The notes below the pieces were generated by a model. The model was not told where the DNA came from. It saw only the letters and a list, made by a program, of their open reading frames with translations, and ran no database searches. A DNA stretch of 64,000 nt from Streptomyces sp. NBC_00223 (GTDB taxonomy: Bacteria > Actinomycetota > Actinomycetes > Streptomycetales > Streptomycetaceae). Numbering within the stretch: position 1 is the stretch's first letter; the number at the start of each line of letters is the position of its first letter. The stretch spans positions 7,382,501 to 7,446,500 of the forward strand of contig NZ_CP108109.1 of assembly GCF_036199905.1 (NCBI RefSeq), written 5' to 3'. Shown here one piece after another: positions 6,720-14,897 of the stretch. Position numbers and translations under genes: made by a program.

Positions 6720-7403
6720 ATGACGACCCGCACCCCCGACCACCCGGCCACGCAGAAGCCCACCGCCTGGCCGCACCCGATGGTTCCCTACATCGCCACC
6801 TGGAGCGCGGAGCAGGTCCTCAAGCCCGCCGTGGTGTTCGACCGGCGGCGCGGGCGTATCGCCTACGGCGACGAGGTGCCCGCCGACCGCGACAGCCACG
6901 GCGCGCTGTGGAACCGCATCACGCTCAGGCCCGGCCAGGGAACGCCTCAGCTGGGCAAGGTCCACTCCCTGCGGCAGCGCCGCGCCATGCGACGCCTCCT
7001 GTGTCAGGTCTGCGCGGGCCCCGCCGACCTCAACGAACACGGCATGCTCTGGCTCCTGGGCGACTACTCCCAGGACTGGCCGAACTGGCCCCACGGCATG
7101 GCCACCCCGCACCCGCCCGTCTGCCTCCCGTGCGCGTGGAAGTCCACCCGCGCCTGCCCCCACCTCACCACCGGCTTCGCCGCCGTACGCGTGAAGCAGT
7201 ACCCCGTCGTCGGCGTCTACGGCGGCATCCACAACCCGGGTAACCCCAGCCAAGGACCCCTCATCGACGAAGTCGTCGGCTACCACCACCCCAACATCCG
7301 CCACACCATCGCCTACCAACTCACCCGCCAACTCCTCGACTGCCAACCCGTCGACCTCAACACCGAGATCGCCAACGCACGCGGCCGCACCACCGCGACC
7401 TGA
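6720..7403 (+). CDS. Conserved-type hypothetical protein with paired CxxC
   Basis: A 227-aa protein. L-L-C-Q-V-C-A-G-P near residue 97 and C-L-P-C-A-W near residue 136 supply two C-x-x-C knuckles that could form one zinc site, separated by a Trp-rich segment (D-W-P-N-W-P-H). No enzyme motif is recognised. It follows the XRE gene by 135 bp and probably belongs to the same accessory cassette. The gene ends 67 bases before CRISPR array 2. Confidence 0.6.
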   Translation: MTTRTPDHPATQKPTAWPHPMVPYIATWSAEQVLKPAVVFDRRRGRIAYGDEVPADRDSHGALWNRITLRPGQGTPQLGKVHSLRQRRAMRRLLCQVCAGPADLNEHGMLWLLGDYSQDWPNWPHGMATPHPPVCLPCAWKSTRACPHLTTGFAAVRVKQYPVVGVYGGIHNPGNPSQGPLIDEVVGYHHPNIRHTIAYQLTRQLLDCQPVDLNTEIANARGRTTAT

Positions 7404-7470
7404 ACCGACGCCTCCCACGGGCGGACGCACAAAGGCCGGGCACAGCCCGGCTCGCGCGGGGGCGGAAAGC

Positions 7471-7925
7471 GGACCACCCCCGCTTGCGCGGGGAGAACGC
7501 CGTCGGTGCCCTCCACATTCAGCCCCACGCCGGACCACCCCCGCTTGCGCGGGGAGAACGCGAGGAGGACCGGCGCCACCCTGATGAGGATCGGACCACC
7601 CCCGCTTGCGCGGGGAGAACTGGTGGCCGCATGTCCACGATCTGCGTCACGTCGGATCACCCCCGCTTGCGCGGGGAGAACAGGCGCGTCCTCAAAGGCG
7701 CTGAGCTGCGAGACGGATCACCCCCGCTTGCGCGGGGAGAACGTCGTCCGCTGGTTCAACGACAACGGGGGCAGCGGATCACCCCCGCTTGCGCGGGGAG
7801 AACGGACGCTGACGGACAAGCACAGCGCGATCGAGCGGATCACCCCCGCTTGCGCGGGGAGAACGCTGGTCTGATCGGCGTTGCTGTTCATGCGGGCGGA
7901 TCACCCCCGCTTGCGCGGGGAGAAC
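7471..7925 (-). CRISPR. CRISPR array 2, type I-E-like, 8 repeats
   Basis: Repeats start at 7471, 7532, 7593, 7654, 7715, 7776, 7837 and 7898, exactly 61 nt apart (7 spacers of about 32 nt). The hairpin is the same as array 1 but with loop GCAA. The three leader-distal repeats contain GGACCACC and the five leader-proximal ones GGATCACC, so a variant repeat has been copied during recent growth. Polarity is as in array 1, with the leader at the high-coordinate side. A repeat-like GC-rich remnant lies just before at 7446-7466. Confidence 0.95.
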
Positions 7926-8011
7926 CCTTTACGAGCTGCGGGTTTGGAGGGGTTTTGCGATTCCTTGACTTGGTCGCTGTCGGCTCACGGGGTCAGTGTG
8001 TCAGACCCATG
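7926..8011 (-). promoter_or_regulatory. Leader of CRISPR array 2
   Basis: Closely matches the array 1 leader for about 85 bp, ending with the shared CAGTGTGTCAGACCCA. The match stops soon after, which defines the leader length. Expected to hold the crRNA promoter and the integration signals. Confidence 0.8.
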
Positions 8012-8215
8012 TGAGGGCATCGCGTGGGTCTGGCCGGGTGCGGTTTGGAGGTCCGAAGCGCGCGTCGTGAGCCTCGCTGCTGGCCCCGGCAGTTGAGCCA
8101 CCTGCACTACCACCCGCCCCGCCGGAGACCCCGTAATCTCCGGATACCCCAACTCCGCGGGCGTCACGGCCGGTACCCGGAGTTGCCGCAGCGCCGGAAT
8201 GTGTTCGACTGCCTT

Positions 8216-8548
8216 ATGACCAAGCCCCCCAATCCCGGCGGCTACGCGGCCGAAGTGGAACTGGAGATCGATCAGTTCACCGTCGTGAACCCTCACGAGG
8301 CCACCGCCGCCGTGCGCTGCGTGCTCGGGCCGGTTCGTCGCGGCGCTCGCTTCGACCGCGTCCGTGAATCGGCGGAAGCCATCGACCTGGAGTTGACGCG
8401 GATTGTCGTCTACGGGCGTTCCGTCGATGAACTCGACCCCGTCCACACCGCGTTCGTGGCCCTCCGAGGCACAGGAGTCCAACTCCTCACCCGAGCCACC
8501 CCGCGCTCCGGCCGACAGGCCATCCAGGGAGCCAACCCGCCGCCATGA
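8216..8548 (+). CDS. Small hypothetical protein, possible EF-Tu domain-2-like barrel
   Basis: A 110-aa protein. The alternation F-T-V-V ... A-A-V-R-C-V-L-G-P-V-R-R-G-A-R-F, then I-D-L-E-L-T-R-I-V-V-Y-G and V-A-L-R-G-T-G-V-Q-L-L, resembles the beta barrel of translation-factor domain 2 (Pfam GTP_EFTU_D2-like). There is no G domain. The ATG at 8216 is chosen because upstream sequence in frame is Arg/Pro-rich shadow from the leader region. Function unknown; the fold assignment is only by pattern. Confidence 0.5.
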   Translation: MTKPPNPGGYAAEVELEIDQFTVVNPHEATAAVRCVLGPVRRGARFDRVRESAEAIDLELTRIVVYGRSVDELDPVHTAFVALRGTGVQLLTRATPRSGRQAIQGANPPP

Positions 8549-8690
8549 CGCTTCGTATTCCCGAAGCTGCGCGGCCTCCGGCCGGCAAACACGGTGCTGT
8601 TCAAGACGGCTCCAACGCCGTGATCACACCGAACACAACAAGGTCTTCGCCGTCAAGGCAGAGGGAGCGTGCACGTGGGGCGGAAAGGAT

Positions 8691-9347
8691 TCAGTGGGCG
8701 GCCGCGTGGGCGCGGACGCGGGGGGCCGCGTCCTTGTTCAGGGCGACGCGGACCAGCGCGGCCGCGAGCGTCGCGGGGTCGGCATCGGGGGCCGGCCGCA
8801 TGAGGCGGGGCGGGCTGGCGGGAAGGCCGAGCCGTTCCGCGCCTTGGAGGGCCTTCGCGTCGATGTACGGCGCCGCCTCCGGCCATACGTTCTGCACCTC
8901 GCGCAGGAAGATGTCCGCGCCCGCGGGCCCGAGCCCGGGGAACTCCCGCAGCAGCCTGCGGATCTCCGCCACGTCGCCGCCGGCCTGTTCCCGCAGCCGC
9001 CGCAGGTCACCCCCGTACCGCTCAGTGACCAGCCGCGCGCCGTCGCCGAGCTGCGTCGCGGTCCGCTCGTCGTAGCGCCGGTAGCCGCCCCGGCCGAGAG
9101 CGTCGACCCGCTGCTGCCACGTCGCCTCGGCCATTCGTTTCGGATCGCGCATCCCGGCCGCGCTCAGCTCCTTCGCCGCCGCTACGGCCACCCCCGCGCG
9201 GATACGCGCGCTGAGCAGACAGGACAGTACGAGCAGCCGGTAGAGCGGCTGCGGAGTGTCGGTGAGACGGATGCCCGCCTCGTGGGCGTACGTGCGCCCG
9301 TAGTCGTCCAGCAGTGTGCGCAACACCTCGCGCTGTGTCGGGGCCAT
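8691..9347 (-). CDS. HhH endonuclease III-like DNA repair protein
   Basis: A 218-aa protein. Residues about 25-130 are an all-helical domain starting L-Y-R-L-L-V-L-S-C-L-L-S. A helix-hairpin-helix E-F-P-G-L-G-P-A-G-A-D follows near residue 150, as in endonuclease III/MutY relatives. No C-terminal Cys cluster for an iron-sulfur centre is present, and the usual catalytic K/D pair is not obvious, so activity is uncertain. The ATG at 9347 begins the conserved part. It lies beside a DNA ligase on the same strand, consistent with base-excision repair. Confidence 0.65.
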   Translation of the reverse strand: MAPTQREVLRTLLDDYGRTYAHEAGIRLTDTPQPLYRLLVLSCLLSARIRAGVAVAAAKELSAAGMRDPKRMAEATWQQRVDALGRGGYRRYDERTATQLGDGARLVTERYGGDLRRLREQAGGDVAEIRRLLREFPGLGPAGADIFLREVQNVWPEAAPYIDAKALQGAERLGLPASPPRLMRPAPDADPATLAAALVRVALNKDAAPRVRAHAAAH

Positions 9348-9495
9348 CCGGATTCGCCTCCTGTACGCCGGTACGGGGTGGTCGGACCCTGCGCGTACCC
9401 GACGCGGCGCCGCCCAACCCCGCGCCCGCAACCCCGCCCCGCTCAACCCCGCGTGGCCCACGCCCAGCGCGCGCCACACCCCCGACCCCCCGCCC

Positions 9496-11031
9496 CTACC
9501 CGTGCGCCGCCCGCACCGCGTCCACCGTGTCCGCGTCCTGCGCCCGCTTGTCCTCGCGGTAGCGCAGCACGCGGGCGAACCGCAAGGTCAGACCGGCCGG
9601 ATAGCGGGGAGAGGTCTGCACCCCGTCGTAGGCGATCTCCACGACCAGCTCGGGCCGGACGGTCACCACATGGCCGTCGTCGCTGACCGCCAGGGTCCGC
9701 AGCCGCTCGGTCTGCCAGTCGAGCAGTTCGTCGGTGAGCCCCTTGAACGTCTTGCCGAGCATGACGAAGGAGCCGTCCTCCGCCCGCGCGCCCAGATGCA
9801 GATTGGACAGCTTCCCGGTCCGCCTGCCGTGGCCCCACTCGGCGGCCAGCACCACCAGGTCCACGGTGTGCACCGGCTTGACCTTGATCCAGGAGGCGCC
9901 GCGCCGCCCGGCCGCGTACACACTGTCCATGGACTTCACGACGACACCCTCGTGGCCCCGGTCGAGCGTCGCGGCGTAGAACTCCTCGGCCGTGCGCAGC
10001 GCCAACGGGTCACCCGGGTCCTCGACCACCGTCCGCCGGACCCGCATCTCGGCCGGGACCAGCAGCTCCAGGGCCGCGTGCCGCTCCCCGTACGGCAGGT
10101 CGAGCAGATCGTGGCCGTCGAGGGAGAGCACGTCGAAGTAGACCGGGTGCACCGGCATCGCCTCGGCGGCGGCCGCCACGTCGACCCGCGAGCCGACCCG
10201 CCCGGCGGTGACCTGGAACGGCCGGGGGCGGCCCGCCGAGTCGAAGGCCAGCACCTCGCCGTCCAGAATGCAGCGATTCGCCTCCAGGGCCTCCGCCGAC
10301 GCCACGATCTCCGGCAGACGGTCGGTCACGTCGTCCAGCGTCCGGGTGAAGACACGCACCAAGGCGCCGTCGCAGTGCACCTGCACCCGGATGCCGTCGA
10401 GCTTCTCCTCCACCGCGCACGGGCCCGCCTTGCGGACCGCTTCCTCGACGCTCTTGGCGGAACTGGCCAGCATCGGCAGCAGCGGCCGCCCGACGGTGAG
10501 CGCGAACTCCGCCAGCCCCGCCGGGCCCCGGGCCAGCAGCGCCTGCGCGACCGGCTCCAGCGCGCCCGCGAGCATCACCGCCCGCCGCACCTCGGCCGCC
10601 GGTGCCTCCGTGGCCGCCGCCAGGCCCTCCACGGCCGCCGCGTCCAGCGCGCCCTGCCGCACCTCGCCGGTGATCAGACCGAGCAGATACTCCTGCTCCT
10701 GAGCGGTCGCCGCACCGAACAGGTCCTGGATCAGCGCCCGCCGCCCCGCCTGCGCGCCCGTGCCCGACACCTCGCCGACGGCGGTCAGCGCCGAGTCCAC
10801 CTCCCGCACGGTCAACGTCGGCTCGCTCGCGGGGTCGGCCCGGTCGCGCAGCACCGACCAGCCCACGCCGAGCCGCCCCTGCGGGAGGCGGCCCGCCAGA
10901 TACGCGATCGCCATGGGCATGTCGGCCGGCTCGGCGACCCGGAAGAAGTCGGCGAGCAGCGCGGTCTTGCGGGACCGCGCGGAGGTCCGCGCGATGTCCC
11001 GCGACACCTGGGCGACGTCGGCGAAGAGCAT
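9496..11031 (-). CDS. ATP-dependent DNA ligase
   Basis: A 511-aa protein of usual length for the actinobacterial single-chain ligase. The nucleotidyltransferase motif I is E-E-K-L-D-G-I-R-V-Q near residue 215, whose Lys is adenylylated. Motif IV is H-E-G-V-V-V-K-S and motif V is W-I-K-V-K-P. The N-terminal third is the DNA-binding domain, and the C terminus is an OB fold with R-F-A-R-V-L-R. It seals nicks in repair and is distinct from the essential NAD+ ligase. It starts 92 bp from the AlkB-like gene, with a LexA-like box between, so it may be damage-inducible. Confidence 0.93.
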   Translation of the reverse strand: MLFADVAQVSRDIARTSARSRKTALLADFFRVAEPADMPMAIAYLAGRLPQGRLGVGWSVLRDRADPASEPTLTVREVDSALTAVGEVSGTGAQAGRRALIQDLFGAATAQEQEYLLGLITGEVRQGALDAAAVEGLAAATEAPAAEVRRAVMLAGALEPVAQALLARGPAGLAEFALTVGRPLLPMLASSAKSVEEAVRKAGPCAVEEKLDGIRVQVHCDGALVRVFTRTLDDVTDRLPEIVASAEALEANRCILDGEVLAFDSAGRPRPFQVTAGRVGSRVDVAAAAEAMPVHPVYFDVLSLDGHDLLDLPYGERHAALELLVPAEMRVRRTVVEDPGDPLALRTAEEFYAATLDRGHEGVVVKSMDSVYAAGRRGASWIKVKPVHTVDLVVLAAEWGHGRRTGKLSNLHLGARAEDGSFVMLGKTFKGLTDELLDWQTERLRTLAVSDDGHVVTVRPELVVEIAYDGVQTSPRYPAGLTLRFARVLRYREDKRAQDADTVDAVRAAHG

Positions 11032-11086
11032 GTCCCCATCCTGCTCCGGACCGCCCGATCGCGCGCTCTTTGCGGGCCGATTTCAC

Positions 11087-11102
11087 TCGAACGTGTGTAC
11101 GA
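11087..11102. promoter_or_regulatory. LexA (SOS) box-like operator
   Basis: TCGAACGTGTGTACGA matches the actinobacterial LexA consensus TCGAAC-N4-GTTCGA at all but one position. It lies in the divergent gap between the DNA ligase and the AlkB-like gene, 8 bases before a -10-like TATGCT (11111-11116). Its context in a repair cluster supports the assignment. Confidence 0.75.
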
Positions 11103-11122
11103 GCATGCGTTATGCTCGACAT

Positions 11123-11746
11123 ATGCACCACCAGCAGGCGTCCCTCTTCGGTATCGGCGACCCCGGCCTGGGCGACCTGGCCGGGGTGCGCCGTACGCCG
11201 CTGGGCCGGGGCGCCTGGATCGACACCCTGCCCGGCTGGCTCGACGGCGCCGACGACCTGTTCGAACGGCTCGCCGGGCGGGTTCCCTGGCGGGCGGAGG
11301 AGCGGCGGATGTACGACAACGTGGTTGCCGTACCCCGTCTGCTCGCCCATTACGGCGAGGGCGAGCCGCTGCCCGACCCCGTACTCGACCTGGCCCGTGC
11401 GCGGCTGAGCGCGCACTACGCGGCCGAACTGGGCGAGCCCTTCGTCACCGCCGGGCTCTGCTACTACCGCGACGGGCGGGACAGCGTGGCCTGGCACGGT
11501 GACCGGATCGGACGCGGCGACACGCACGACACCATGGTGGCGATCCTCTCGCTGGGCGAACCGCGTCCTTTGCTGCTGAGGCCGAGGGGCGGCGGCGGGG
11601 GCACCGTACGCAAACCGCTCGGACACGGGGACCTGATCGTCATGGGCGGGTCCTGTCAGCGGACCTGGGACCACGCGATCCCCAAGACGCGGGCGGGGGT
11701 GGGAGGGCGGATCAGCGTGCAGTTCCGGCCACGCGGGGTGCGGTGA
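11123..11746 (+). CDS. AlkB-like 2-oxoglutarate/Fe(II) dioxygenase
   Basis: A 207-aa protein. The iron ligands are H and D in W-H-G-D-R-I-G and the distal H in W-D-H-A-I-P-K; R-I-S-V-Q-F-R near the end binds 2-oxoglutarate. R-M-Y-D-N and L-C-Y-Y-R-D-G-R-D-S-V are typical of bacterial AlkB. The enzyme oxidatively removes alkyl groups from DNA bases. The ATG lies about 7 bases after TATGCT with no ribosome site, suggesting a leaderless mRNA. The LexA-like box immediately upstream suggests SOS control. Confidence 0.92.
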   Translation: MHHQQASLFGIGDPGLGDLAGVRRTPLGRGAWIDTLPGWLDGADDLFERLAGRVPWRAEERRMYDNVVAVPRLLAHYGEGEPLPDPVLDLARARLSAHYAAELGEPFVTAGLCYYRDGRDSVAWHGDRIGRGDTHDTMVAILSLGEPRPLLLRPRGGGGGTVRKPLGHGDLIVMGGSCQRTWDHAIPKTRAGVGGRISVQFRPRGVR

Positions 11747-11801
11747 GGTGGGCGGCGTGGCGGCGTACGGGCGCGCGGCGCGTCCCAGGTGCGGCGCGCC
11801 C

Positions 11802-13391
11802 TCAGTGTTCGTCCGCGCTCGCCGCGCGGCGGTCCCGGTCGGCAGGCGTGTCCGTCGAGGTGTCGCTCCGGGCCGGGCCGTCCGCGGAACTGCCCACTGC
11901 GGAAGCGCCGTCCTCCGACCCGCCGTCCCCCGAAGGGCTCCGCGCCGACCGGCCGCCGAAGATGTCCACCAGCGCCACCACCAGGGCGAGCGCGGCCAGC
12001 CCCGTCGCCGTCACCAGGCCCAGCTGGAAACCGCCCGCCCAGTCCGCGTGCCTGGCGTCGATCCGTGAGAAGAAGACCGAGCCGACCGCCGCGATGCCGG
12101 CCGCCGAGCCGATCCGCTGCGCGGTCTGGAGCACCCCGCCCGCGCTTCCCGCCCTGGCCACGGGCACGTTGCTGAGCGTCAGGGTCTGGTTCGGCGCGAT
12201 GACCAGCCCGCTGCCGATTCCCGCCACCAGCAGCGGCCCGGCGGTCGCCCACCCCACCGACTGGCCGCCGTCGAGATGCGCGGCCAGCGCGGTCCCGAGC
12301 AGCCCGACCACCACCGTCGCCAGGCCTGCCGCCACCAGCGGCCGTCCGACCCTGGTCGCCATCCGCCCGCCCACCGCGGCCGCCGCGCCGGAACCCAGCG
12401 CGAACGGCATGATCGACAGGCCCGCCTCCAGCGCTGAGTAGTGCTTCCCGTTCTGCAGATAGAGCGTGAGGATGAAGAAGACCGCCGTGAAACCGGCGAA
12501 GTACAGCAGCGACAGCAGCACCCCGAGCCCGTACGAACGCTGCCGGAACAGCTCCAGGTCGACCAGCGACTCATGCCTGTGGGCGTAGCGCCGCTCCCAG
12601 CCGGTGAAGCCCGCGAGGATCAGCAGCCCGGTGGGCACGAGCAGCCATTTCAGCGGGCCCTTCCACTGCTCCTCCTGCACGAACGGCAGCAACAGCACCA
12701 CCGTGCCGACGCCCAGCAGCAGAACGCCGACCGGGTCCAGATCGCTGTGCTTCCGCCCGCCCTTGTCCTCACGGCCGGGCGGCGCGGGCAGCAGTCGGTA
12801 CGCCAACGGCAGCGCGGCCAGTCCGATCGGCAGATTGACGTAGAACACCCAGCGCCAGCCGTCGTGCGTACCGAACGCCTGGATCAGCAGGCCGCCGAGG
12901 AGCGGACCGACGGCCGTCGACACGCCGATCGTCGCGCCCAGGAGGCCGAACGCCCGGCCGCGCTCGGCGCCGCGGAACATCTGCTGGATGAAGCCGGACA
13001 CCTGCGGTACGAGAACGCCGCCCGCCGCACCTTGCAGCAGCCGGGCGCCGATCAGCCATGTCTCGTTCTGCGCCGCTCCCGCGAGCGCGCTGGTGGCGGT
13101 GAAGAACACAAGCCCGGCCATGAACACCGCGCGCCGACTGCGTACGTCACCGAGCCGCCCGGCCGGCACCAGCGCCAGACCGAAGGTGAGCGCGTAACCG
13201 GACAGCACCCACTGCAGACCGCTCTGGGAGGCGCCGATGCCGGTGCGGATCGAGGGCAGCGCGACATTGACGATGCTCACGTCGAGCAGCGTCATGAAGC
13301 CCGCGGTCAGGCAGACCGCGAGAGCGGGCCAGCGGCGGTCTCGGCCGCCGCCGGCCTGCTGCTGGGGTTGGGGATCGCGCGCTGTGCCCAC
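11802..13391 (-). CDS. MFS multidrug exporter, DHA2 (EmrB/QacA) type
   Basis: A membrane protein of about 529 aa with 14 predicted helices. The first helix carries F-M-T-L-L-D-V-S-I-V-N-V-A-L-P, the DHA2 motif. G-R-L-G-D-V-R-S-R-R is the MFS motif A loop and G-P-L-L-G-G motif C. It would export drugs or secondary metabolites by proton antiport. The GTG at 13391 is preferred because GGGAGGGA lies 8 bases upstream; the earlier ATG at 13457 adds an Arg-rich tail and lacks a good ribosome site. The C-terminal tail is Ser/Asp-rich. No TetR regulator adjoins it. Confidence 0.88.
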   Translation of the reverse strand: MGTARDPQPQQQAGGGRDRRWPALAVCLTAGFMTLLDVSIVNVALPSIRTGIGASQSGLQWVLSGYALTFGLALVPAGRLGDVRSRRAVFMAGLVFFTATSALAGAAQNETWLIGARLLQGAAGGVLVPQVSGFIQQMFRGAERGRAFGLLGATIGVSTAVGPLLGGLLIQAFGTHDGWRWVFYVNLPIGLAALPLAYRLLPAPPGREDKGGRKHSDLDPVGVLLLGVGTVVLLLPFVQEEQWKGPLKWLLVPTGLLILAGFTGWERRYAHRHESLVDLELFRQRSYGLGVLLSLLYFAGFTAVFFILTLYLQNGKHYSALEAGLSIMPFALGSGAAAAVGGRMATRVGRPLVAAGLATVVVGLLGTALAAHLDGGQSVGWATAGPLLVAGIGSGLVIAPNQTLTLSNVPVARAGSAGGVLQTAQRIGSAAGIAAVGSVFFSRIDARHADWAGGFQLGLVTATGLAALALVVALVDIFGGRSARSPSGDGGSEDGASAVGSSADGPARSDTSTDTPADRDRRAASADEH

Positions 13392-13784
13392 GACCTGTCC
13401 CTCCCCTGCCGCCGGTGCACGTACGCGGACTCGAATGCCCAGGGCGCGCACGCTCATGCCTTCGGGTGAAAGCGCCTGGGCCGTCCGAGTGAGCGGGCCG
13501 CACAGAGCGGTGGGTACGCGGTGTGCCGGGCGGGTACGCGGAGGGTGCGAGGCGGGTCGCGGCGGGTCGCGAGGCGTTGCCCGACGTACGCGCGGCCGGG
13601 TCGTACGGGGCCGGGGGAGGTGGCCGGTGCACCGTGCGCGTCGGCTGTTCCGGGCGGGGGAGGGGGAAACGTTATGACCGTTTCCGTCCCGCTTGCAGGG
13701 GTAGGCGACCCGGCGTAGTCAGGGGAGACGGGCCACCTGCGACCGGCCCTCACCCCCGACCTCAGCCCAACCCGAGAGGACGTG
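13392..13784. promoter_or_regulatory. Divergent gap with inverted repeat and sigma-B-like promoter
   Basis: A 393-bp gene-free stretch between the MFS and PfpI genes. It contains the inverted repeat GGAAACG-N7-CGTTTCC (13665-13685). Overlapping its right arm is GTTT-N15-GGGTAG (13680-13704), close to the Streptomyces sigma-B consensus GNNT-N14-16-GGGTAY. This would drive the PfpI/DUF5709 pair. Nothing else is recognised here. Confidence 0.45.
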
Positions 13785-14330
13785 ATGTCCGTGGCCACCG
13801 CGATTCTGGTGGCGCCCATAGGCGTCGAACAGAGCGAACTGACCTCCCCGTGGGAGGCGCTGACCGCGGCCGGCCGGGCTCCGCACCTGATCTCCCCGGT
13901 CGCCGGAACGGTCCAGGGCTACCACTACCTCGACAAGGCCGACACCTTCCCCGTCGACCTGGCCGTCGACCAGGCGTCCACCGCCGACTACGACCTGCTC
14001 GTCCTGCCCGGCGGCGTCCCGAACTCCGACGCGCTGCGGCTGTACGGCAACGCGGTCGCGTTCGTCCGGTCCTTCTTCGACGCGGGCAAACCGGTCGCGG
14101 CGATCTGCCACGGGCCCTGGATGCTGGTCGAGGCCGATGTGCTGCGCGGACGCACGCTGACGTCGTGGCCGAGCCTCAAGACCGACATCCGCAATGCCGG
14201 GGGCATCTGGGTGGACGAACAGGTGAGGGTCTGCAAGGAAGGGCCGAACACCCTGATCACCAGCCGGATGCCGGCCGACGTGGACGCGTTCAACGAAGCG
14301 GTACTCAACGAAATGAGCGCGACGACATGA
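13785..14330 (+). CDS. DJ-1/PfpI family protein
   Basis: A protein of 181 aa with the class I amidotransferase-like fold. D-L-L-V-L-P-G-G-V-P-N-S-D precedes the nucleophile elbow A-I-C-H-G-P-W-M-L-V-E-A, with Cys near residue 108. L-T-S-W-P-S-L-K-T-D-I-R-N-A-G is the usual segment before W-V-D-E. The family includes stress proteases, glyoxalases and deglycases; the exact activity is uncertain. The ATG is chosen from the AGAGGA site 4 bases upstream; a GTG three bases earlier is also possible. It is translationally coupled to the DUF5709 gene. Confidence 0.85.
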   Translation: MSVATAILVAPIGVEQSELTSPWEALTAAGRAPHLISPVAGTVQGYHYLDKADTFPVDLAVDQASTADYDLLVLPGGVPNSDALRLYGNAVAFVRSFFDAGKPVAAICHGPWMLVEADVLRGRTLTSWPSLKTDIRNAGGIWVDEQVRVCKEGPNTLITSRMPADVDAFNEAVLNEMSATT

Positions 14331-14809
14331 CTCTGCCCAACGGAGCCGGCTGGGGCGACGACGTCTACCAGCCCGACGACAGTGAGATCCGCGAGGACGC
14401 CGGACCGCTCGAACCCGAGGACACGCTGATGGACCGGGGCATCGACCAGGTGCTCGACGAGGGCTACTCGCCGCCCGATCGGTCGCTGGCCGTCGAGGGC
14501 ACGGGGACGACGGCCAACGAGCAGCGCGACGGCGAGTCCCTCGACGAGCGGCTGCGCCGCGAACGGCCGGACGCCCAGGCCCCCACGGGTGACGGGCTCG
14601 GCGACGCGCCGGGGACCGACGGTGAACTCCTCGACCCGGAGGCGGGCGACCGGCGCAGCGGGCGGCTGGTCGGCCCGGACGAGGGGGCGCACTCGCGCCA
14701 GGAGGGGCTGACCGGGCAGGAGGTCGGGATCGACGGGGGCGCGGCGACGGCGGAGGAGGCGGCGGTGCATGTCATGCCGGACGAGGAGGACGTCGAGGGC
14801 ACGGCGTGA
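14327..14809 (+). CDS. DUF5709-like acidic protein
   Basis: A 160-aa very acidic, Gly/Asp-rich protein with Y-Q-P-D-D-S-E-I, D-T-L-M-D-R-G-I-D-Q-V-L-D-E-G-Y-S-P-P-D-R and S-L-D-E-R-L-R-R-E-R-P-D. These are hallmarks of DUF5709, found in Streptomyces and linked to stress genes. It is probably largely unstructured. Its ATG overlaps the PfpI stop (ATGA), so the two are co-expressed. The molecular role is unknown. Confidence 0.75.
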   Translation: MTLPNGAGWGDDVYQPDDSEIREDAGPLEPEDTLMDRGIDQVLDEGYSPPDRSLAVEGTGTTANEQRDGESLDERLRRERPDAQAPTGDGLGDAPGTDGELLDPEAGDRRSGRLVGPDEGAHSRQEGLTGQEVGIDGGAATAEEAAVHVMPDEEDVEGTA

Positions 14810-14897
14810 GACCCCATAAGCCGCGAACTGCCCTCAAAAGTTCGTTAGACCCTGTAACAAGCGCAAGACCCGCACGTGAAGATGAGGAGCCGGTGCC

